This document shows positions 34,410 through 45,318 of a stretch of 64,000 nucleotides of DNA, piece by piece. The notes under the pieces were generated by a model. The model saw only the letters and a program-made list of their open reading frames with translations. It was not told the origin of the DNA and ran no database searches. Position 1 is the stretch's first letter. The number at the start of each line of letters is the position of its first letter. The stretch spans positions 223,541-287,540 of the forward strand of contig CABIVS010000003.1 in the NCBI GenBank assembly GCA_902362375.1. The letters are read 5' to 3'. The stretch is from Bacteroidaceae bacterium. Its GTDB lineage: Bacteria > Bacteroidota > Bacteroidia > Bacteroidales > Bacteroidaceae. The translations under genes were made by a program, and so were the position numbers.

Positions 34410-36062
34410 ATGAATAAGTATTGGTTTTATAAGGTAGGGTTAGTAGTTGTGTTCCTTTGCTTCGCCTTGTTGGGCGGAGCAAAGGTTAAACTTCCGGCTC
34501 TTGTTTCCGACGGAATGGTACTTCAGCGTGGGGAACCTGTCAATATCTGGGGAACGGCTGATCCTGATGAAACCGTTGATATAACTTTCCTGAAAAAGAA
34601 ATATAAGACTGTTGCCGATGTACAAGGTAACTGGAAAGTGACTTTGCCTGTTTTGAAAGCCGGCGGACCTTATACGATGACCATTAATGATATCGAATTA
34701 AAAGATATTCTTATTGGTGATGTTTGGGTATGTTCGGGACAGTCGAATATGGAATTGCCTGTTTCACGGGTTACAGATCGTTTTCGCGATGAAATATCTA
34801 CGGACAGTAACTATCCGATGGTGCGCTATATAAAAACACCTCTCCTCTATAATTTTCATGCCCCGCAGGCAGATATTCCGGGAATTTCCTGGCAGGCAAT
34901 GACTCCTGAAAATGTGATGCCTTTCTCTGCTTTGGTCTATTTTTTCGCTAAAGATATCTATCAGAAAACAAAAGTTCCGGTAGGAATCATAAATTCCAGT
35001 GTCGGAGGTTCACCAGTAGAAGCGTGGATCAGCGAGGAAGGGTTGAAGCCTTTTCCATTTTATTTGAATGAAAAGCGTATTTATGAGGCGGACGATTTGA
35101 TGGAGTCGATGAAAAGAGAGGAAAGGAAGAAAAGTCATGCCTGGAATGTGTCGTTATATCAGGGAGACAAAGGGATGCATGAGGCTACCCCTTGGTATGC
35201 TACCGATTATGATGATAGCAATTGGAAAGAAACGGATTTGTTTGCTTCTGGCTGGGCAACAAACGGACTGAATACCATCAATGGCTCCCACTGGTTCCGT
35301 AAAGACTTTCAGGTGTCTGCAAAACAGGCGGGAGAGAAAGCGACTCTTCGTTTGGGATGCATCGTCGATGCAGATTCAGTCTATGTAAATGGCACATTTG
35401 TGGGGTCTGTCTCTTATCAGTATCCTCCCCGTATCTATACCATTCCTGCCGGATTGTTGAAAGCCGGAAAAAATACAATAACCATACGCCTGTTCAGTTA
35501 TGGCGGTCGTCCTCAATTTGTAAAGGAAAAGCCTTATAAAATCCTTTTCGGAAAAGGGCAGCCTGAAAAAGGAGGGTCGGAGATCAATCTGGAGGGGAGT
35601 TGGAAATATCACCTCGGTGCTCCTATGCCCGCTGCTCCGGGACAAACAGCTTTCCATTATAAACCCACAGGACTGTATAATGCCATGATTGCTCCTTTGC
35701 TGAACTATACGGTATCCGGTGTCATCTGGTATCAGGGAGAATCGAATGTTTCGCGCAGAAATGAATATAAAGATTTGCTGACAGCCATGATTACCGATTG
35801 GAGACAACGATGGAATAAGTCGGATATGCCTTTTTATATTATTGAGCTGGCGGATTTTCTTTCACCCACAGATAAAGGAGGACGCGCTGCCTGGGCGGAA
35901 TTCCGGAAAGCGCAGGCGGAAGTAGCCGATACAAATAAAAATGTTATTCTGATTAAAAACAGTGATTTAGGAGAATGGAATGATATTCATCCATTGGATA
36001 AAAAGACGCTAGGGAAACGAGTGGCAGCAGCTATCTTGATAGAAATGAATACGAAAAACTGA
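34410..36062 (+). CDS. SGNH-type carbohydrate acetylesterase (sialate O-acetylesterase-like)
   Basis: 550 aa from the ATG at 34410, with a signal segment MNKYWFYKVGLVVVFLCFAL. The SGNH/GDSL-like esterase is split by a beta-sandwich insertion (about 230-420). Catalytic Ser112 is in VWVCSGQSNMEL, block III is GVIWYQGESNVSR, and the Asp/His pair is in LGEWNDIHPLDKK. Family members deacetylate sialic acids or xylan. Given the xylan neighbours, deacetylation of xylan oligosaccharides is more likely than sialate. 23 bp before the symporter. Confidence 0.9.
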   Translation: MNKYWFYKVGLVVVFLCFALLGGAKVKLPALVSDGMVLQRGEPVNIWGTADPDETVDITFLKKKYKTVADVQGNWKVTLPVLKAGGPYTMTINDIELKDILIGDVWVCSGQSNMELPVSRVTDRFRDEISTDSNYPMVRYIKTPLLYNFHAPQADIPGISWQAMTPENVMPFSALVYFFAKDIYQKTKVPVGIINSSVGGSPVEAWISEEGLKPFPFYLNEKRIYEADDLMESMKREERKKSHAWNVSLYQGDKGMHEATPWYATDYDDSNWKETDLFASGWATNGLNTINGSHWFRKDFQVSAKQAGEKATLRLGCIVDADSVYVNGTFVGSVSYQYPPRIYTIPAGLLKAGKNTITIRLFSYGGRPQFVKEKPYKILFGKGQPEKGGSEINLEGSWKYHLGAPMPAAPGQTAFHYKPTGLYNAMIAPLLNYTVSGVIWYQGESNVSRRNEYKDLLTAMITDWRQRWNKSDMPFYIIELADFLSPTDKGGRAAWAEFRKAQAEVADTNKNVILIKNSDLGEWNDIHPLDKKTLGKRVAAAILIEMNTKN

Positions 36063-36084
36063 AAATGACCAATTTATCTATTTT

Positions 36085-37500
36085 ATGGAGAATACAATAA
36101 AGACCAATGAAGCGAAAGGTTTCTATAAACTCTCTTGGCTTCAACGTATAGGATTCGGTTCCGGTGATTTGGCGCAAAACCTTATTTACCAAACCGTATG
36201 TATGTATCTGCTGATTTTTTATACCAATGTATATGGACTTAAACCGGAAGTGGCAGCCGTGATGTTTCTTATTGTCAGGATAGTGGATGTGCTTTGGGAT
36301 CCTCTGGTGGGTGCTTTCGTCGATAAGCACAATCCTAAACTAGGCAAATACCGTTCATACCTTATTTGGGGAGGAATTCCGCTGACAGGTTTTGCTATTC
36401 TTTGTTTTTGGAACGGCTTTTCGGGCTCACTGTTCTATGCCTATTTCACTTACGTTGGATTATCCATGTGTTATACATTGATTAATGTGCCTTATGGAGC
36501 ATTGAATGCGTCACTTACCCGTGATACGAATGAAATCACGGTGTTGACGTCAGTGCGTATGTTTCTTGCCAATTTGGGCGGTTTGGCCGTGGCATACGGT
36601 ATTCCGATACTGGTGAAGGTGTTGTCTCCCGATGGTAAAATCAATACTACTGCATCTGCTAACGCATGGTTTATTACGATGACTATTTATGCTGTTATCG
36701 GATTGGTATTATTGGTGTTTTGTTTTAGCCAGACACAAGAGCGTGTAGTTATGAACCGGGAGGAGACTTCTAAAGTAAAAGTGTCCGACTTGTGGGTAGA
36801 ATTTTGTAGAAATAAACCTTTGCGTATTTTGGCATTCTTTTTCATTACTGCTTTTGCAATGATGGCCATTGGTAATTCTGCCGGTTCATATTATATGATT
36901 TATAATGTACGTGCACCGGAGATGTTACCTTATTTCATGGCCTTGGGCTCGATACCCGCATTCATTTTCATGCCGATGGTACCTGCCATTAAACGTGCTA
37001 TTGGAAAAAAGCAAATGTTTTATGTATTCCTTTCAGTCGCTATATTGGGTATGGCATTGCTGTATATTATTTCTGTGGTTCCGGTACTCAAAACACAGAT
37101 ATGGCTGGTCTTTGTGGCGCAGTTCATAAAATCTACCGGAGTCATTATTGCAACAGGGTATATGTGGGCTTTGGTTCCTGAAGTAATTTCGTATGGCGAA
37201 TATACTCATGGTAAACGTATTTCGGGCATAGTCAATGCTTTGACTGGTATTTTCTATAAAGCGGGAATGGCTCTTGGAGGAGTTGTACCGGGACTTGTTA
37301 TGGCTTTTGTCGGATTCGACCAGACAAATGAAGTGTCACAATCGCCTTTTGCCGAACAGGGAATACTGTGGCTCGTGGCCGTTATTCCGGCATTGTTACT
37401 TTTGGTAGCTATGTTCATTATTTCTAAATATGAACTGGAAGATAATGTGATTGACAATATTAATGAGGAGATAGAATCGCGCTGTAAGAAAGGCGAATAG
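36085..37500 (+). CDS. Glycoside-pentoside-hexuronide cation symporter (MFS), xylo-oligosaccharide type
   Basis: 471 aa with about 12 membrane helices; GPH-family marks are KLSWLQRIGFGSGDLAQNLI, RIVDVLWDPLVGAFVDKHNP followed by KLGKYRSYLIWGG, and NVPYGALNASLTRDTNEITV. Likely imports xylose oligosaccharides (as XynP/XynB-type carriers) across the inner membrane. Positioned between the esterase and the GH10 xylanase. C-terminal tail is short and hydrophilic. Substrate inferred from the neighbours. Confidence 0.9.
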   Translation: MENTIKTNEAKGFYKLSWLQRIGFGSGDLAQNLIYQTVCMYLLIFYTNVYGLKPEVAAVMFLIVRIVDVLWDPLVGAFVDKHNPKLGKYRSYLIWGGIPLTGFAILCFWNGFSGSLFYAYFTYVGLSMCYTLINVPYGALNASLTRDTNEITVLTSVRMFLANLGGLAVAYGIPILVKVLSPDGKINTTASANAWFITMTIYAVIGLVLLVFCFSQTQERVVMNREETSKVKVSDLWVEFCRNKPLRILAFFFITAFAMMAIGNSAGSYYMIYNVRAPEMLPYFMALGSIPAFIFMPMVPAIKRAIGKKQMFYVFLSVAILGMALLYIISVVPVLKTQIWLVFVAQFIKSTGVIIATGYMWALVPEVISYGEYTHGKRISGIVNALTGIFYKAGMALGGVVPGLVMAFVGFDQTNEVSQSPFAEQGILWLVAVIPALLLLVAMFIISKYELEDNVIDNINEEIESRCKKGE

Positions 37501-37538
37501 ATAAGATGTAGAATGTTTATTACTCAAAAATATAACGT

Positions 37539-38669
37539 ATGAAACTCAAACGAATAATTCTGTTGTTATTGACAGTGATGTTTTCTTTTTCTTATGGAGA
37601 AGTGTTTGCGAAAGATGGAAATTCGCTGAAAAAGGCTTTGAAAAACAAGTTTTTGATTGGCGTGTCAGTGAACACACATCAAAGTTCCGGTAAGGATGTC
37701 GCAGCTGTTGAAGTTGTAAAGAAGAATTTTAATTCCATCGTGGCGGAAAACTGCATGAAGTCTTCTGTCATTCATCCGAAAGAAAATAAATATAATTTTA
37801 CGCAGGCAGATGAATTTGTCAGTTTTGGTGAGAGCAATCAAATGGCTATCATCGGTCACTGCCTGATTTGGCATTCACAATTGGCCCCTTGGTTTTGCGT
37901 AGATAAGGATGGGAACAATGTTTCTCCGGAAGTCCTGAAGAAGCGGATGAAAGACCATATCACGACTATCGTGAAACGCTATAAAGGCCGCATCAAAGGC
38001 TGGGATGTAGTAAATGAAGCGATTGAAGATAATGGAGCATATCGCAAGACAAAGTTTTATGAGATTTTGGGGAAAGAATATATTCCATTGGCTTTCCAGT
38101 ATGCACACGAGGCCGATCCGGATGCCGAACTTTACTACAATGACTACTCTATGGCTCAACCGGGCAGAAGAGATGCAGTCGTGAAGATGGTAAATGGTTT
38201 GAAAAAACGTGGAATCCGTATTGATGCCGTAGGTATGCAAGGACACATAGGCATGGACTACCCGAAAATCAGTGAATTTGAGAAGAGTATGCTGGCCTTT
38301 GCCGGAACAGGGGTAAAGATAATGATAACAGAGCTGGATTTGACGGTGATACCATCACCGAATCCCAATGTAGGTGCAGAAGTTTCCGCTTCCTTTGAAT
38401 ATAAAAAAGAGATGAATCCTTATCCGGATGGATTACCGGAAGAGGTATCGAAAGCATGGACTGAAAGAATGAATGACTTTTTCCGTCTGTTCCTGAAGCA
38501 TCATAACCTCATCACCAGGGTTACTCTTTGGGGAGTAGCCGATCAGAACTCTTGGCGTAATGACTGGCCGATGAGAGGCCGCACGGATTATCCGTTACTT
38601 TTTGATCGCAATTATCAGCCGAAGCCGGTAGTCGACCTGATTATCAAAGAGGCTGAAAAAACAAAATAA
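37539..38669 (+). CDS. GH10 endo-1,4-beta-xylanase
   Basis: 376 aa with a signal peptide (first 24 residues, ending SYGEVFA). Cleaves xylan backbone; (beta/alpha)8 barrel. Acid/base Glu160 lies in [10 protein letters not shown], nucleophile Glu265 in [10 protein letters not shown]. Other core motifs: [43 protein letters not shown] and [12 protein letters not shown]. Exported to the periplasm (no lipobox), so it may work on oligosaccharides brought in by another SusCD pair rather than on polymer outside. Confidence 0.95.
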   Translation: MKLKRIILLLLTVMFSFSYGEVFAKDGNSLKKALKNKFLIGVSVNTHQSSGKDVAAVEVVKKNFNSIVAENCMKSSVIHPKENKYNFTQADEFVSFGESNQMAIIGHCLIWHSQLAPWFCVDKDGNNVSPEVLKKRMKDHITTIVKRYKGRIKGWDVVNEAIEDNGAYRKTKFYEILGKEYIPLAFQYAHEADPDAELYYNDYSMAQPGRRDAVVKMVNGLKKRGIRIDAVGMQGHIGMDYPKISEFEKSMLAFAGTGVKIMITELDLTVIPSPNPNVGAEVSASFEYKKEMNPYPDGLPEEVSKAWTERMNDFFRLFLKHHNLITRVTLWGVADQNSWRNDWPMRGRTDYPLLFDRNYQPKPVVDLIIKEAEKTK

Positions 38670-38696
38670 GTTTCTAACAGAAAAAATAGAAATAAT

Positions 38697-39674
38697 ATGA
38701 AAACAGAAAAAAGATATTTAGTTCCCAGTGATTATATGGCTGACCCTGCCGTACATGTATTTGATGGCAAACTGTATATTTATCCCTCGCACGATTGGGA
38801 AAGTGGTATTGCCGAAAATGATAATGGCGATCATTTCAATATGAAAGATTATCACGTGTATTCTATGGATGATGTGATGAACGGTGAAATAAAAGATCAT
38901 GGAGTGGTGCTTTCCACAGAGGATATTCCTTGGGCGGGCCGTCAACTTTGGGATTGTGATGTGGTTTGTAAAGATGGTAAGTACTATATGTATTTTCCAT
39001 TGAAAGATCAGAATGATATATTTCGTATCGGGGTAGCTGTGAGTGATAAACCTTATGGTCCTTTTATACCGGAAGCTAATCCGATGAAGGGAAGTTACAG
39101 CATCGATCCGGCTGTATGGGATGACGGAGATGGTAACTATTATATGTATTTCGGTGGATTGTGGGGTGGACAACTTCAACGTTACCGTAATAATAAAGCC
39201 TTGGAATCTGCTATTTTGCCGGAAGGAGAGGAGGAAGCAATCCCGTCGCGTGTCGCTCGTTTGAGTGAAGATATGATGGAGTTTGCCGAAGAACCCCGTG
39301 CAGTGGTAATTCTGGATGAAAACGGCAAGCCGTTGACAGCAGGGGATACGGAACGCCGTTTCTTTGAAGCTTCGTGGATGCATAAATATAATGGCAAATA
39401 CTATTTCTCCTATTCTACGGGAGATACTCATCTGCTCTGCTATGCAATAGGTGATAACCCTTATGGGCCGTTTACTTATCAGGGAGTCATTCTGACTCCG
39501 GTGGTAGGATGGACTACTCACCATGCTATTGTAGAGTTTAAAGGTAAGTGGTATCTGTTTCATCACGATTGTGTGCCATCAGAGGGAAAGACATGGCTCC
39601 GTAGCCTAAAAGTCTGTGAACTTCAGTATGATGCAGACGGGCGAATCATTACTATCGAGGGAAAAGATGAATAA
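38697..39674 (+). CDS. GH43 beta-xylosidase / alpha-arabinofuranosidase, cytoplasmic
   Basis: 325 aa five-bladed propeller without a signal peptide. The three GH43 acids are visible: Asp16 in DYMADPAVH (base), Asp137 in YSIDPAVWDDGDG (pKa modulator) and Glu224 in RRFFEASWMHK (acid). Resembles the subfamily of xylan-associated GH43 with a full-length single domain. The lack of a signal means that it acts on imported oligosaccharides in the cytoplasm, consistent with the symporter upstream. Specificity for xylose or arabinose cannot be set from the sequence. Confidence 0.92.
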   Translation: MKTEKRYLVPSDYMADPAVHVFDGKLYIYPSHDWESGIAENDNGDHFNMKDYHVYSMDDVMNGEIKDHGVVLSTEDIPWAGRQLWDCDVVCKDGKYYMYFPLKDQNDIFRIGVAVSDKPYGPFIPEANPMKGSYSIDPAVWDDGDGNYYMYFGGLWGGQLQRYRNNKALESAILPEGEEEAIPSRVARLSEDMMEFAEEPRAVVILDENGKPLTAGDTERRFFEASWMHKYNGKYYFSYSTGDTHLLCYAIGDNPYGPFTYQGVILTPVVGWTTHHAIVEFKGKWYLFHHDCVPSEGKTWLRSLKVCELQYDADGRIITIEGKDE

Positions 39675-39711
39675 TAGAATACATTAAAACAACCGCCTCT
39701 ATCTGAAAAAT

Positions 39712-41850
39712 ATGCCTAGAAATATATTTGCATTGATATTCACTATCCTTTTTTGCTTTTCTTCTATTTGGGCAGAAGATGGAAGTGCCTTGTGGCTTCG
39801 TTATGCATCGGGAGCGAAAGCGGAAATCACCAGCAAGAAACAATCACCTACATTACGTATTGCGGTTTCCGAATTACAGAACTTCTGGCAGGGAGGAATC
39901 TCGGTTACTTTGGAGGTTCGGAGCAATAAAGAACTTCGTGCACTTGGAAATGAGGGATATACGATTCAGACCTCCAAAGGTGGCAATCAAATAACGATAG
40001 CTTCTTGCGGTGAACAAGGAGTACTTTATGGAACTTATCATTTACTCCGTCTGCAAGCTACCGGACAACTACCGGAATCAGCTTTGCAATCCCTCAATAT
40101 CTCTGAACGACCTGATTATCGAATTCGTATCCTGAATCATTGGGATAACTTGGATGGTACAATCGAACGCGGATATGCCGGACATTCACTTTGGAAATGG
40201 GACGAACTTCCGTCTGTTGTCTCTCTCCGTTATGAAGCCTACGCTCGTGCCAATGCTTCTATCGGCATTAATGCCACCGTAATAAACAATGTCAATGCAA
40301 GTCCTAAGATACTATCTAATGATTATTTGCAGAAAGTCAAAGTCTTGGCCGACGTTTTCCGCCCTTATGGCTTGAAAATATATCTTTCTATCAATTTCTC
40401 TTCTCCCGCAGCTTTAGGTGGTTTGTCCACTTCCGATCCGTTGAATAAAGAAGTGATAGACTGGTGGAAGCAGAAAGCCAAAGAGATTTATTCTCTGATT
40501 CCCGATTTCGGAGGTTTCTTGGTGAAAGCGAATTCCGAAGGGCAGCCCGGTCCATGTGACTACGGACGCACTCATGCCGAAGGAGCCAATATGCTTGCCG
40601 ATGTGTTGAGGCCCTATCATGGTATTGTGATGTGGCGCGCTTTCGTTTATTCTCCTACTGACAGCGACCGTGCCAAACAAGCCTATCTTGAATTTGAACC
40701 TTTGGATGGTAAGTTCCGGGACAATGTTATTGTGCAGATCAAAAACGGTCCGATAGATTTCCAGCCCCGTGAGCCATTCAGCCCGCTGTTCGGAGCTATG
40801 AAGAAGACGGCAGTTATGCCCGAGTTTCAAATCACACAAGAGTATCTTGGCTTTTCCAATCACCTTGCGTTCCTTGCTCCTATGTGGAAAGAATGTTTAG
40901 ATAGTGATACTTATCTACAAGGCAAAGGCTCCACCATTGCCCGTGTGACGGATGGTTCGTTATTCCCTCATCCGCTCACGGCTATTTCCGGAGTGGCAAA
41001 CATCGGTGATGATACTAATTGGTGTGGACATCCTTTTGCCCAAGCTAACTGGTATGCTTTCGGACGCTTGGCATGGAAGCATTCGCTCTCTTCCGAACAG
41101 ATAGGAAATGAATGGTTGAAACAGACTTTTCTTCCCGTTACCGGTGCGCAAATCGATACTCCGGCAGGAGAAGTCATTCAAAAAGAGCAAATTGACGCTG
41201 AACTCTCCTTTCTCAACTCCCAAGTGCTTCAGAAATCGAGAGAAGCAGTAGTAGACTACATGATGCCTCTCGGCTTGCATCATATCTTTGCATGGGGACA
41301 TCATTACGGACCGGAACCCTGGTGTGATATTCCCGATGCCCGCCCGGATTGGCTACCTCCTTATTACCACCGTGCCGACAACATGGGAATAGGTTTCGAC
41401 CGCAGCAGTACAGGAAGTAATGCTACCGGACAATACCATTCTCCATTATGCGAGCAACTGGACAATGTGAATACCTGTCCGGAGAATCTGCTCCTTTGGT
41501 TTCACCATGTCCCTTGGAATCATCAGATGAAGAGCGGGCGTACACTTTGGACAGAACTGTGCTACGCGTATGATCGTGGTGTAAACGAAGTGAGAAACTT
41601 TCAAAAAGTGTGGGACAGGATGGAACCGTATATTGATTTCGAACGTTTTCGTGATGTGCAACACCGCCTGAAGATTCAGGCACGGGATGCTGTCTGGTGG
41701 CGGGATGCTTGTTTGCTTTACTTCCAGCAATTCAGCAGACAACCGATACCTTACGAATTGGAACCTCCCATACACGAGTTGAAAGATATGATGGAATACA
41801 AATTGGATATTACCAATTTTGAATGTCCACCTTATGGGTTTAGTAAGTAA
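39712..41850 (+). CDS. GH67 alpha-glucuronidase
   Basis: 712 aa with a signal peptide (ILFCFSSIWAEDG). Removes (4-O-methyl-)glucuronic acid from the non-reducing end of xylo-oligosaccharides. Conserved blocks: LNHWDNLDGTIERGYAG, Glu277 in VKANSEGQPGP, Asp349 in KNGPIDFQPREP, Glu377 in EFQITQEYLG, and HHIFAWGHHYGPEPW. These match the acid and the two bases of characterised GH67 enzymes. Last gene of the xylan operon; together with GH10 and GH43 it suggests glucuronoxylan breakdown. Confidence 0.95.
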   Translation: MPRNIFALIFTILFCFSSIWAEDGSALWLRYASGAKAEITSKKQSPTLRIAVSELQNFWQGGISVTLEVRSNKELRALGNEGYTIQTSKGGNQITIASCGEQGVLYGTYHLLRLQATGQLPESALQSLNISERPDYRIRILNHWDNLDGTIERGYAGHSLWKWDELPSVVSLRYEAYARANASIGINATVINNVNASPKILSNDYLQKVKVLADVFRPYGLKIYLSINFSSPAALGGLSTSDPLNKEVIDWWKQKAKEIYSLIPDFGGFLVKANSEGQPGPCDYGRTHAEGANMLADVLRPYHGIVMWRAFVYSPTDSDRAKQAYLEFEPLDGKFRDNVIVQIKNGPIDFQPREPFSPLFGAMKKTAVMPEFQITQEYLGFSNHLAFLAPMWKECLDSDTYLQGKGSTIARVTDGSLFPHPLTAISGVANIGDDTNWCGHPFAQANWYAFGRLAWKHSLSSEQIGNEWLKQTFLPVTGAQIDTPAGEVIQKEQIDAELSFLNSQVLQKSREAVVDYMMPLGLHHIFAWGHHYGPEPWCDIPDARPDWLPPYYHRADNMGIGFDRSSTGSNATGQYHSPLCEQLDNVNTCPENLLLWFHHVPWNHQMKSGRTLWTELCYAYDRGVNEVRNFQKVWDRMEPYIDFERFRDVQHRLKIQARDAVWWRDACLLYFQQFSRQPIPYELEPPIHELKDMMEYKLDITNFECPPYGFSK

Positions 41851-41920
41851 ACAAAGATATTCCCTATACGGAACGAATAAGAATATGTTTGCAATTTGGC
41901 GTCTTTTATGATAAAATTGT

Positions 41921-41928
41921 TACCTTTG
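41921..41928 (+). promoter_or_regulatory. -7 box for the ABC ATPase gene
   Basis: TACCTTTG, with a TTTG at 41895-41898; gives a leader of about 25 nt. Confidence 0.5.
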
Positions 41929-41957
41929 CGGGCAATAATAAAACAGAATAAAAGAAT

Positions 41958-43412
41958 ATGAACCAAAATACATTCTGCATGGCGGGGGGCGTAGCACGCA
42001 ACCCGCTTGTGCGTTTAGCCAAACCCATCACGGCAACTATCGGAGCGAATGAGCACATAGCCATTGTAGGTCCCAATGGTGGTGGTAAAAGTCTTTTTAT
42101 AGATACCCTGATCGGAAAATATCCATTGCGTGATGGAACCGTGCAATATGATTTTTCCCCCTCTGCCACCCAGACTCTTTATGATAATGTGAAATACATT
42201 GCTTTCCGCGATACTTATGGAGCTGCCGATGCCAATTACTACTATCAGCAGCGTTGGAATGCTCACGATCAGGATGAGGCTCCCGATGTTCGTGAGATGT
42301 TGGGAGAAATCAAGGACGAGCAACTGCAATGCGAACTGTTTGAACTCTTCCGTATCGAACCGTTGCTCGACAAGAAAATCATTCTCCTTTCTAGCGGTGA
42401 ATTACGTAAATTCCAGCTAACCAAAACCCTGTTGACTGCTCCCCGCGTGTTGATTATGGATAATCCGTTTATCGGACTGGATGCTCCTACGCGTGAACTG
42501 TTATTCTCTTTGCTCGAACGTCTGACGAAAATGTCGTCCGTACAAATTATTCTGGTGCTTTCCATGCTCGATGATATACCGTCATTCATTACTCATGTCA
42601 TTCCTGTGGACAAAATGGAGGTCTTTCCTAAAATGGAACGTGAAGCCTATCTCGAAGCTTTCCGTAGTAGAGATGTGGTTACCTCTTTTGATGATTTGCA
42701 GCAACGGATTATAGATTTGCCATCTGATGGCAACAATTACGATTCGGAGGAAGTAGTGAAACTGAATAAGGTCAGTATCCGTTATGGCGACCGAACTATT
42801 CTGAAAGAACTGGACTGGACAGTCCGTCGTGGTGAGAAGTGGGCGTTGAGTGGTGAGAACGGTGCCGGGAAATCGACTCTGTTGAGCCTTGTCTGTGCAG
42901 ACAATCCGCAATCGTATGCCTGTGACATCAGTCTCTTCGGACGGAAAAGAGGGACGGGAGAAAGTATTTGGGAAATCAAGAAACATATCGGTTACGTAAG
43001 TCCGGAGATGCACCGTGCTTATCTTAAAAATCTGCCCGCTATTGAGATTGTAGCCAGTGGTTTGCATGACAGTATCGGTCTGTATAAACGTCCTCAACCG
43101 GAACAGATGGCTATCTGTGAGTGGTGGATGGATATATTCGGCATTGCAAATTTGAAAGATAAACCATTCCTGCAACTATCCAGTGGAGAACAACGTTTGG
43201 CCTTGCTGGCAAGAGCTTTCGTCAAAGACCCGGAACTGCTGATTCTGGATGAACCGCTTCATGGCTTGGATACCTATAATCGTCGCCGGGTAAAGAAAGT
43301 GATCGAGGCTTTCTGCCGACGCAAAGATAAGACGATGATTATGGTGACACATTATGAATCGGAACTTCCCAACACTATAACAGACCGTATTTTCTTAAAG
43401 AGAAACCGGTAA
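41958..43412 (+). CDS. ModF-like tandem ABC ATPase
   Basis: 484 aa with two nucleotide-binding domains and no membrane domain. NBD1: Walker A GPNGGGKSLF, signature LSSGELRKFQ, Walker B LIMDNPFIGLD. NBD2: Walker A GENGAGKSTL, signature LSSGEQRLALL, Walker B LILDEPLHGLD, H-loop VTHYESELP. In NBD1 the usual catalytic Glu after Walker B is Asn, so only NBD2 looks hydrolytically complete. ModF/PhrA-like proteins are linked to molybdate and other processes, but the function is poorly known. No partner transport genes are adjacent. A decayed copy of its tail lies at 45477-45612. Confidence 0.88.
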   Translation: MNQNTFCMAGGVARNPLVRLAKPITATIGANEHIAIVGPNGGGKSLFIDTLIGKYPLRDGTVQYDFSPSATQTLYDNVKYIAFRDTYGAADANYYYQQRWNAHDQDEAPDVREMLGEIKDEQLQCELFELFRIEPLLDKKIILLSSGELRKFQLTKTLLTAPRVLIMDNPFIGLDAPTRELLFSLLERLTKMSSVQIILVLSMLDDIPSFITHVIPVDKMEVFPKMEREAYLEAFRSRDVVTSFDDLQQRIIDLPSDGNNYDSEEVVKLNKVSIRYGDRTILKELDWTVRRGEKWALSGENGAGKSTLLSLVCADNPQSYACDISLFGRKRGTGESIWEIKKHIGYVSPEMHRAYLKNLPAIEIVASGLHDSIGLYKRPQPEQMAICEWWMDIFGIANLKDKPFLQLSSGEQRLALLARAFVKDPELLILDEPLHGLDTYNRRRVKKVIEAFCRRKDKTMIMVTHYESELPNTITDRIFLKRNR

Positions 43413-43452
43413 ACATTATTTTCTGATATTTATTTTTCTTTGAAATCAGGTT

Positions 43453-45318
43453 TTAGTTGAGCGGATGCGTAAACCAGAAACAGGACCCTTCTCCCGGTTT
43501 CGATTCCACTCCGATTTTGCCACCCAGCTGTGTGACGATACTCTGACAGATGGAAAGTCCCAATCCTGTGCCGGCAATGAAATTATTCAATTTCACGAAT
43601 CGGGTGAAGATAGCTTCCTGTTTTTCCGGTTCGATGCCCATTCCCGTATCCTGAACCGAGAATCTGACTTCATTTCCGTTGATTTGGTAATCAATGACAA
43701 TACTACCCTTGGAAGTAAATTTCAGAGCATTCGTTATAAAGTTCAGCAATACCTGATACAACCTGTTTTTGTCGCTGGTAAAAGTAAGTTCGGGAAGTTC
43801 CGGTGCTAAAAGAATCTCTACTTGTTCAGTAGCCTTTACCTGCATAGCCTGTAGCAGTTCGTTGCAAAGTTGTTGTGCATCCACTTGTTCCGGGATAATG
43901 TCGAAAGTCCCGGCCTCGATCTTTGACAAGTCAAGAATATCCGAGATCAGTTGTAACAAGAGTTTGTTATTCTCTTCAATAATTGTTATATACAGATGTT
44001 TTTCTTCTGCATCCTCCGCTTCCTCAAGCAGACTGGAAAAGCCTACTATCGCATTGAGTGGAGTACGTATCTCATGACTCATATTCGCAAGAAAAGCAGA
44101 TTTTAGCCGGTCGGCTTCTTCAGCTTTCTCTTTGGCGCCAATCAGCATCCGCTCTGTCTCTTTCAGTTCGGTAATATCAAAGTTGATACACAGCATTTCG
44201 ATGATATTATCCTGCGGCTGATAATTCCTGACTAATACGTTAACCCGTGTCCAAGTGTAATTTCCATTTGCTCTGCGGATGCGGACATCGCGGGATAGCT
44301 TGGAACTTTCTCCTTTTATCACTTTATCCAGGAAGTCGATCATCACAGCCCGATCTTCCGGATGGAAATGGGAATGAATACCGATGATTTCCGGCAATGG
44401 GGTACCCTCTTCTTCACCTACATTCATGTACCAGCTTCTCAAAGCATACCCGTCCCGACTCAAAGCATCGAAGTGTGCGTAACCTACTTTTGCATAATCT
44501 CCCACCAGATCGAAAAAACTCTCGAATTCCTGAATCTTATTATAGGCAATTGTATCTTCGGTCTTGTCTACATTTATTAAGAGGTAGTTGATAGGTGCGT
44601 GGTTGTGATCGTATAGAGTGGTGACTTTCGTTGTTAAGTCAATGAAACCGGTTGTACTGTCAGGCTGATAATATTTGTTGATTTTGGAAAAGTCATACCG
44701 GAATGTAAAATCTGCGTTCTCATTGTCTCTAATCTTTTGTTTTATTTCCTCCGGCAATATAGGATTCTCGAAAATGTTGACTCCCAGAATATCTTCTTTA
44801 TTGGAAATACGGAACATTTCCATATCTTTTTTATTCAGGTCGACCATTTGACCGTCCTTATCATATAATTCGATGCCGACCGGAAGATTCTTATAAATAT
44901 TATGCAGGATCCGCTCGCTATTTTGTAGAGCCTGATGTGCAGAGGCTATATGAATTCCCTCTTGTGTTTCGGCAATTCCATATACTTTGGTGTTACCGTT
45001 TTCGTCTGTTTCCTGAAAGCATGCCTTGCTGCGAATCCATACATGGCCTTTGGGAGTATCAAACAAGTATATTTCTTCTACAGTCTGTTGCAATTTGTCA
45101 AAAGACGGAAAAGTGGCGTATCCCTGGTCTTCTTTTAGAATACGCTTGTTGAAATCTTCGAAACTGATGAGCCCGTCTTCTCCTATTCCGAGTAGTTGGG
45201 AGATAAGTTCCGAACACTTGTAAGTCTTTGCTTTTAAGTCAGCTTCCCACCATCCTATATTCGCTTTGTTCATAAGCTTTTGTAGGAATTCACTTTCGTT
45301 TTGTTCGTTTATTTTCAA
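43453..45318 (-). CDS. PAS-domain sensor histidine kinase
   Basis: 621 aa, no membrane helices, so a cytoplasmic sensor. Three PAS-like regions: about 15-125 ([20 protein letters not shown]), 140-250 ([20 protein letters not shown]) and 270-385 ([27 protein letters not shown]). HisKA has His415 in [17 protein letters not shown]; the ATPase domain has N-box [14 protein letters not shown]1 [11 protein letters not shown] and G2 GTGLGLSIC. It ends right after the ATPase domain, without a receiver. No response regulator gene is adjacent, so the partner is elsewhere. Convergent with the ABC gene. Confidence 0.92.
   Translation of the reverse strand: MKINEQNESEFLQKLMNKANIGWWEADLKAKTYKCSELISQLLGIGEDGLISFEDFNKRILKEDQGYATFPSFDKLQQTVEEIYLFDTPKGHVWIRSKACFQETDENGNTKVYGIAETQEGIHIASAHQALQNSERILHNIYKNLPVGIELYDKDGQMVDLNKKDMEMFRISNKEDILGVNIFENPILPEEIKQKIRDNENADFTFRYDFSKINKYYQPDSTTGFIDLTTKVTTLYDHNHAPINYLLINVDKTEDTIAYNKIQEFESFFDLVGDYAKVGYAHFDALSRDGYALRSWYMNVGEEEGTPLPEIIGIHSHFHPEDRAVMIDFLDKVIKGESSKLSRDVRIRRANGNYTWTRVNVLVRNYQPQDNIIEMLCINFDITELKETERMLIGAKEKAEEADRLKSAFLANMSHEIRTPLNAIVGFSSLLEEAEDAEEKHLYITIIEENNKLLLQLISDILDLSKIEAGTFDIIPEQVDAQQLCNELLQAMQVKATEQVEILLAPELPELTFTSDKNRLYQVLLNFITNALKFTSKGSIVIDYQINGNEVRFSVQDTGMGIEPEKQEAIFTRFVKLNNFIAGTGLGLSICQSIVTQLGGKIGVESKPGEGSCFWFTHPLN

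Noticed and set aside
38718..39566. 282-codon frame on the minus strand
   Set aside because: Antisense to the GH43 gene, whose catalytic residues are intact.
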